A DNA stretch of 64,000 nucleotides from Hydractinia symbiolongicarpus (lineage: Eukaryota; Cnidaria; Hydrozoa; Anthoathecata; Hydractiniidae), in assembly GCF_029227915.1 (NCBI RefSeq), contig NC_079879.1, forward strand, positions 1,426,001-1,490,000, in the 5' to 3' direction. Below the pieces are notes generated by a model. The model saw only the letters and a program-made list of their open reading frames with translations, had not been told where the DNA came from and made no database searches. Both the position numbers and the translations under genes were made by a program. Positions 62,755 to 64,000 of this stretch are shown piece after piece; positions within the stretch are counted from its first letter, which is position 1, and each line of letters starts with the position of its first letter.

Positions 62755-62957
62755 CTCATTTCCCGAACGATTTTTAAAATTATTTTTTCACCACTATAAC
62801 GCATGAGACTTGTAGTATTCAAAAAGGTTTTCATTTTTGATGGGACGCTGAATAAAAGGAGTTTAATCGCCTGCAAACGAAAACCCGCGATTTCCCGTAA
62901 ATCCCGGGCCTGGCCCGTATAGTCGAATGCATAAAAAGAAAGTACTCAGTCAGTAAA

Positions 62958-63060
62958 CTCATTTCCCGAACGATTCTTTAAATTATTTTTTCACCACTAA
63001 AACGCATGAGACTTGTGTAGTGTAGTCGAATGCATACAAAGAAAGTACTCAGTCAGTAAT
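62958..63060 (+). repeat. Half monomer, 103 bp
   Basis: The monomer starts normally (ctcatttcccgaacg to gcatgagacttgt), then jumps to gtagtgtagtcgaatgcat, the 3' end of a monomer. About 100 bases are missing, including the dyad and the caaacgaaaacccg block. The joint region has the short repeat gtagt gtagt. It is the largest internal loss I found. Confidence 0.85.
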
Positions 63061-64000
63061 TTGATTTCCCGAACGATTTTTTAAATTATTTTTTCACCAC
63101 TAAAACGCATGGGACTTGCAGTTTTCAAAAATGTTTTCATTTTTGATGAGACGTTGAATAAAAGGAGTTTAATCTCCTGCAAACGAAAACCCGCAATTTC
63201 CCGTAGGTCCGGGACCCGGCCCGTATAGTCAAAAGTATACAAAGAAAATACGCAGGGAGTAAACTCATTTCCCGAACGATTCTTTAAATTATTATTTCAC
63301 CACTAAAACGCATGGGACTTGTAGTTTTCAAAAATGTTTTCATTTTTGATGGGACGCTGAATAGAAGAAGTTTAATCGCCGGCAAACGAAAACCCGCGAT
63401 CTCCCGTAAATGCCGGGCCTGGCCCGTATAGTCGAATGCATACAAAGAAAGTACTCAGTTAGTAAACTGATTTCTCGAACGATTCTTTAAGTTATTTTTT
63501 CACCACTAAAACGCATGAGACTTGTAGTTTTCAAAAATGTTTTCATTCTTGATAAGAAGCTGAAAAAAAAAAGTTTAATCGCGGGCAAACGAAAACCCGA
63601 GATTTCCCGTAAATCCCGGGCTTGGCCCATATAGTTAAAGGTACACAAAAAAAGTACCCAGGCAGTAAACTCATTTTTGGAATGTTCTTTTGAATTATTT
63701 TTTCACCACTGTAACGCATGAGACTTGTAGTATTCAAAAATGTTTTCATTTTTGATGGGACGCTGAATAGAATAAGTTTAATCGCCGGCAAACGAAAACC
63801 CGCGATTTCCCGTAAATCCCGGGCCTGGCCCGTATAGTTGAATGCATAGAAAGAAAGTACTCAGTCAGTAAACTGATTTCCCGAACGATTCTTTAAATTA
63901 TTTTTTCACCACTAAAACGCATGAGACTTGTAGTTTACAAAAATGTTTTCATTTTTGATGAGACGCTGAATAAAAGAAGTTTAATCGCCGGCAAACGAAA

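Larger units (their letters stand above)
1..64000 (+). repeat. Satellite DNA array, ~203-bp monomer, single orientation
   Basis: The same unit recurs head to tail from the first base to the last. Taking the motif ctcattt as phase start, early monomers begin at 1, 204, 406, 609 and 812, so the period is 202-203 bp. Every monomer read carries recognisable forms of the block cgcatgagacttgtag, the block caaacgaaaacccgcg and the block tacaaagaaagtac, always on this strand; I saw no inverted copy. No transposon, gene, telomeric repeat or unique DNA interrupts it. Known biology: arrays of this kind form centromeric or pericentromeric heterochromatin in eukaryotes. Inferred: this is such an array. 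The species and the satellite family are not recognised. Confidence 0.97.
59623..64000 (+). repeat. Right-hand block, irregular, with several deleted monomers
   Basis: Monomers with aaacacatttcccg start at 60374, 61565 and 61970 (1191 and 405 bp apart), and A-B pairs recur from 60580, 62178 and 63466. Three internally deleted monomers lie here (60983, 62578 and 62958). The window ends inside a monomer at caaacgaaa, so the array continues. Confidence 0.75.

Noticed and set aside
279-63791. Many minus-strand open frames of 60-120 codons with similar proteins
   Set aside because: They recur with HOR periods, overlap each other in different frames, cross monomer joints and consist only of repeat sequence. 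A 203-bp unit shifts frame by two each monomer, so short frames open and close at fixed phases. Similarity among them reflects the DNA repeat, not protein selection. I see no domain, splice or promoter evidence.
1-64000. CRISPR-like array of repeats and spacers
   Set aside because: The whole 203-bp unit is repeated, with no unique spacers between short identical repeats, and no cas-like gene is present.
1-64000. RNA polymerase III boxes or a tRNA/SINE-derived monomer
   Set aside because: I found no good match to A-box or B-box (GGTTCGANNCC) motifs, no tRNA fold and no SINE tail or target-site duplications.
1-64000. Telomeric or ribosomal DNA
   Set aside because: I saw no TTAGGG-like or TTTAGGG-like tracts, and no rRNA-like segment was recognised.

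Overview
The whole 64-kb window is one uninterrupted array of tandemly repeated satellite DNA. I found no protein-coding gene, RNA gene, transposable element or unique-sequence island. The unit is about 203 bp (roughly 315 monomers). Every monomer I read lies in the same orientation, and the array runs off both ends of the window. Long homogeneous arrays like this are typical of eukaryotic centromeric or pericentromeric (or other constitutive) heterochromatin. I cannot name the species: the monomer is neither primate alpha satellite nor any family I recognise, and it has no canonical CENP-B box. A representative monomer, counted by hand, has about 39% GC and 13 CpG dinucleotides, with observed/expected CpG near 1.7.

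The monomers are not interchangeable. They fall into recognisable variant types, and groups of types recur as higher-order repeats (HORs) whose length changes along the array. The order is: 4- and 5-mers (1-4258); 6-mers then 10-mers (4665-10344); a 9/7/9-mer series (9826-14890); four 6-mers (14803-19470); 3- and 4-mers (19471-22510); a 3/2/3-mer series (23121-25149); 987-bp units built on a truncated monomer (25150-27123 and 31789-33762); 10/8-mers sharing one monomer order (28342-35995); a 2179-bp duplication (38402-42627); mixed short units (43571-48385); an 11-mer duplication (48386-52847); a 7/5/3 spacing series (52848-56378); an 8-mer duplication (56379-59622); and a more irregular end (59623-64000). 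Unit lengths are near multiples of 203 bp, apart from small indels and internally deleted monomers.

Three kinds of structure stand out beyond the basic repeat. First, a near-perfect dyad (10-bp arms, 2-bp centre) recurs in a large share of monomers, and a second variant form keeps the symmetry. Second, internally deleted monomers are themselves amplified or linked: ten 176-bp copies confined to 25.9-43.9 kb, two 177-bp copies near the right end, and one 103-bp half-monomer. Third, chimeric monomers mark places where unequal exchange added or removed whole monomers.

The open reading frames of 60-120 codons, nearly all on the minus strand, are by-products of the repeat. They recur with the HOR periods, overlap each other, span monomer joints and match no known protein family, so none is annotated as a gene.
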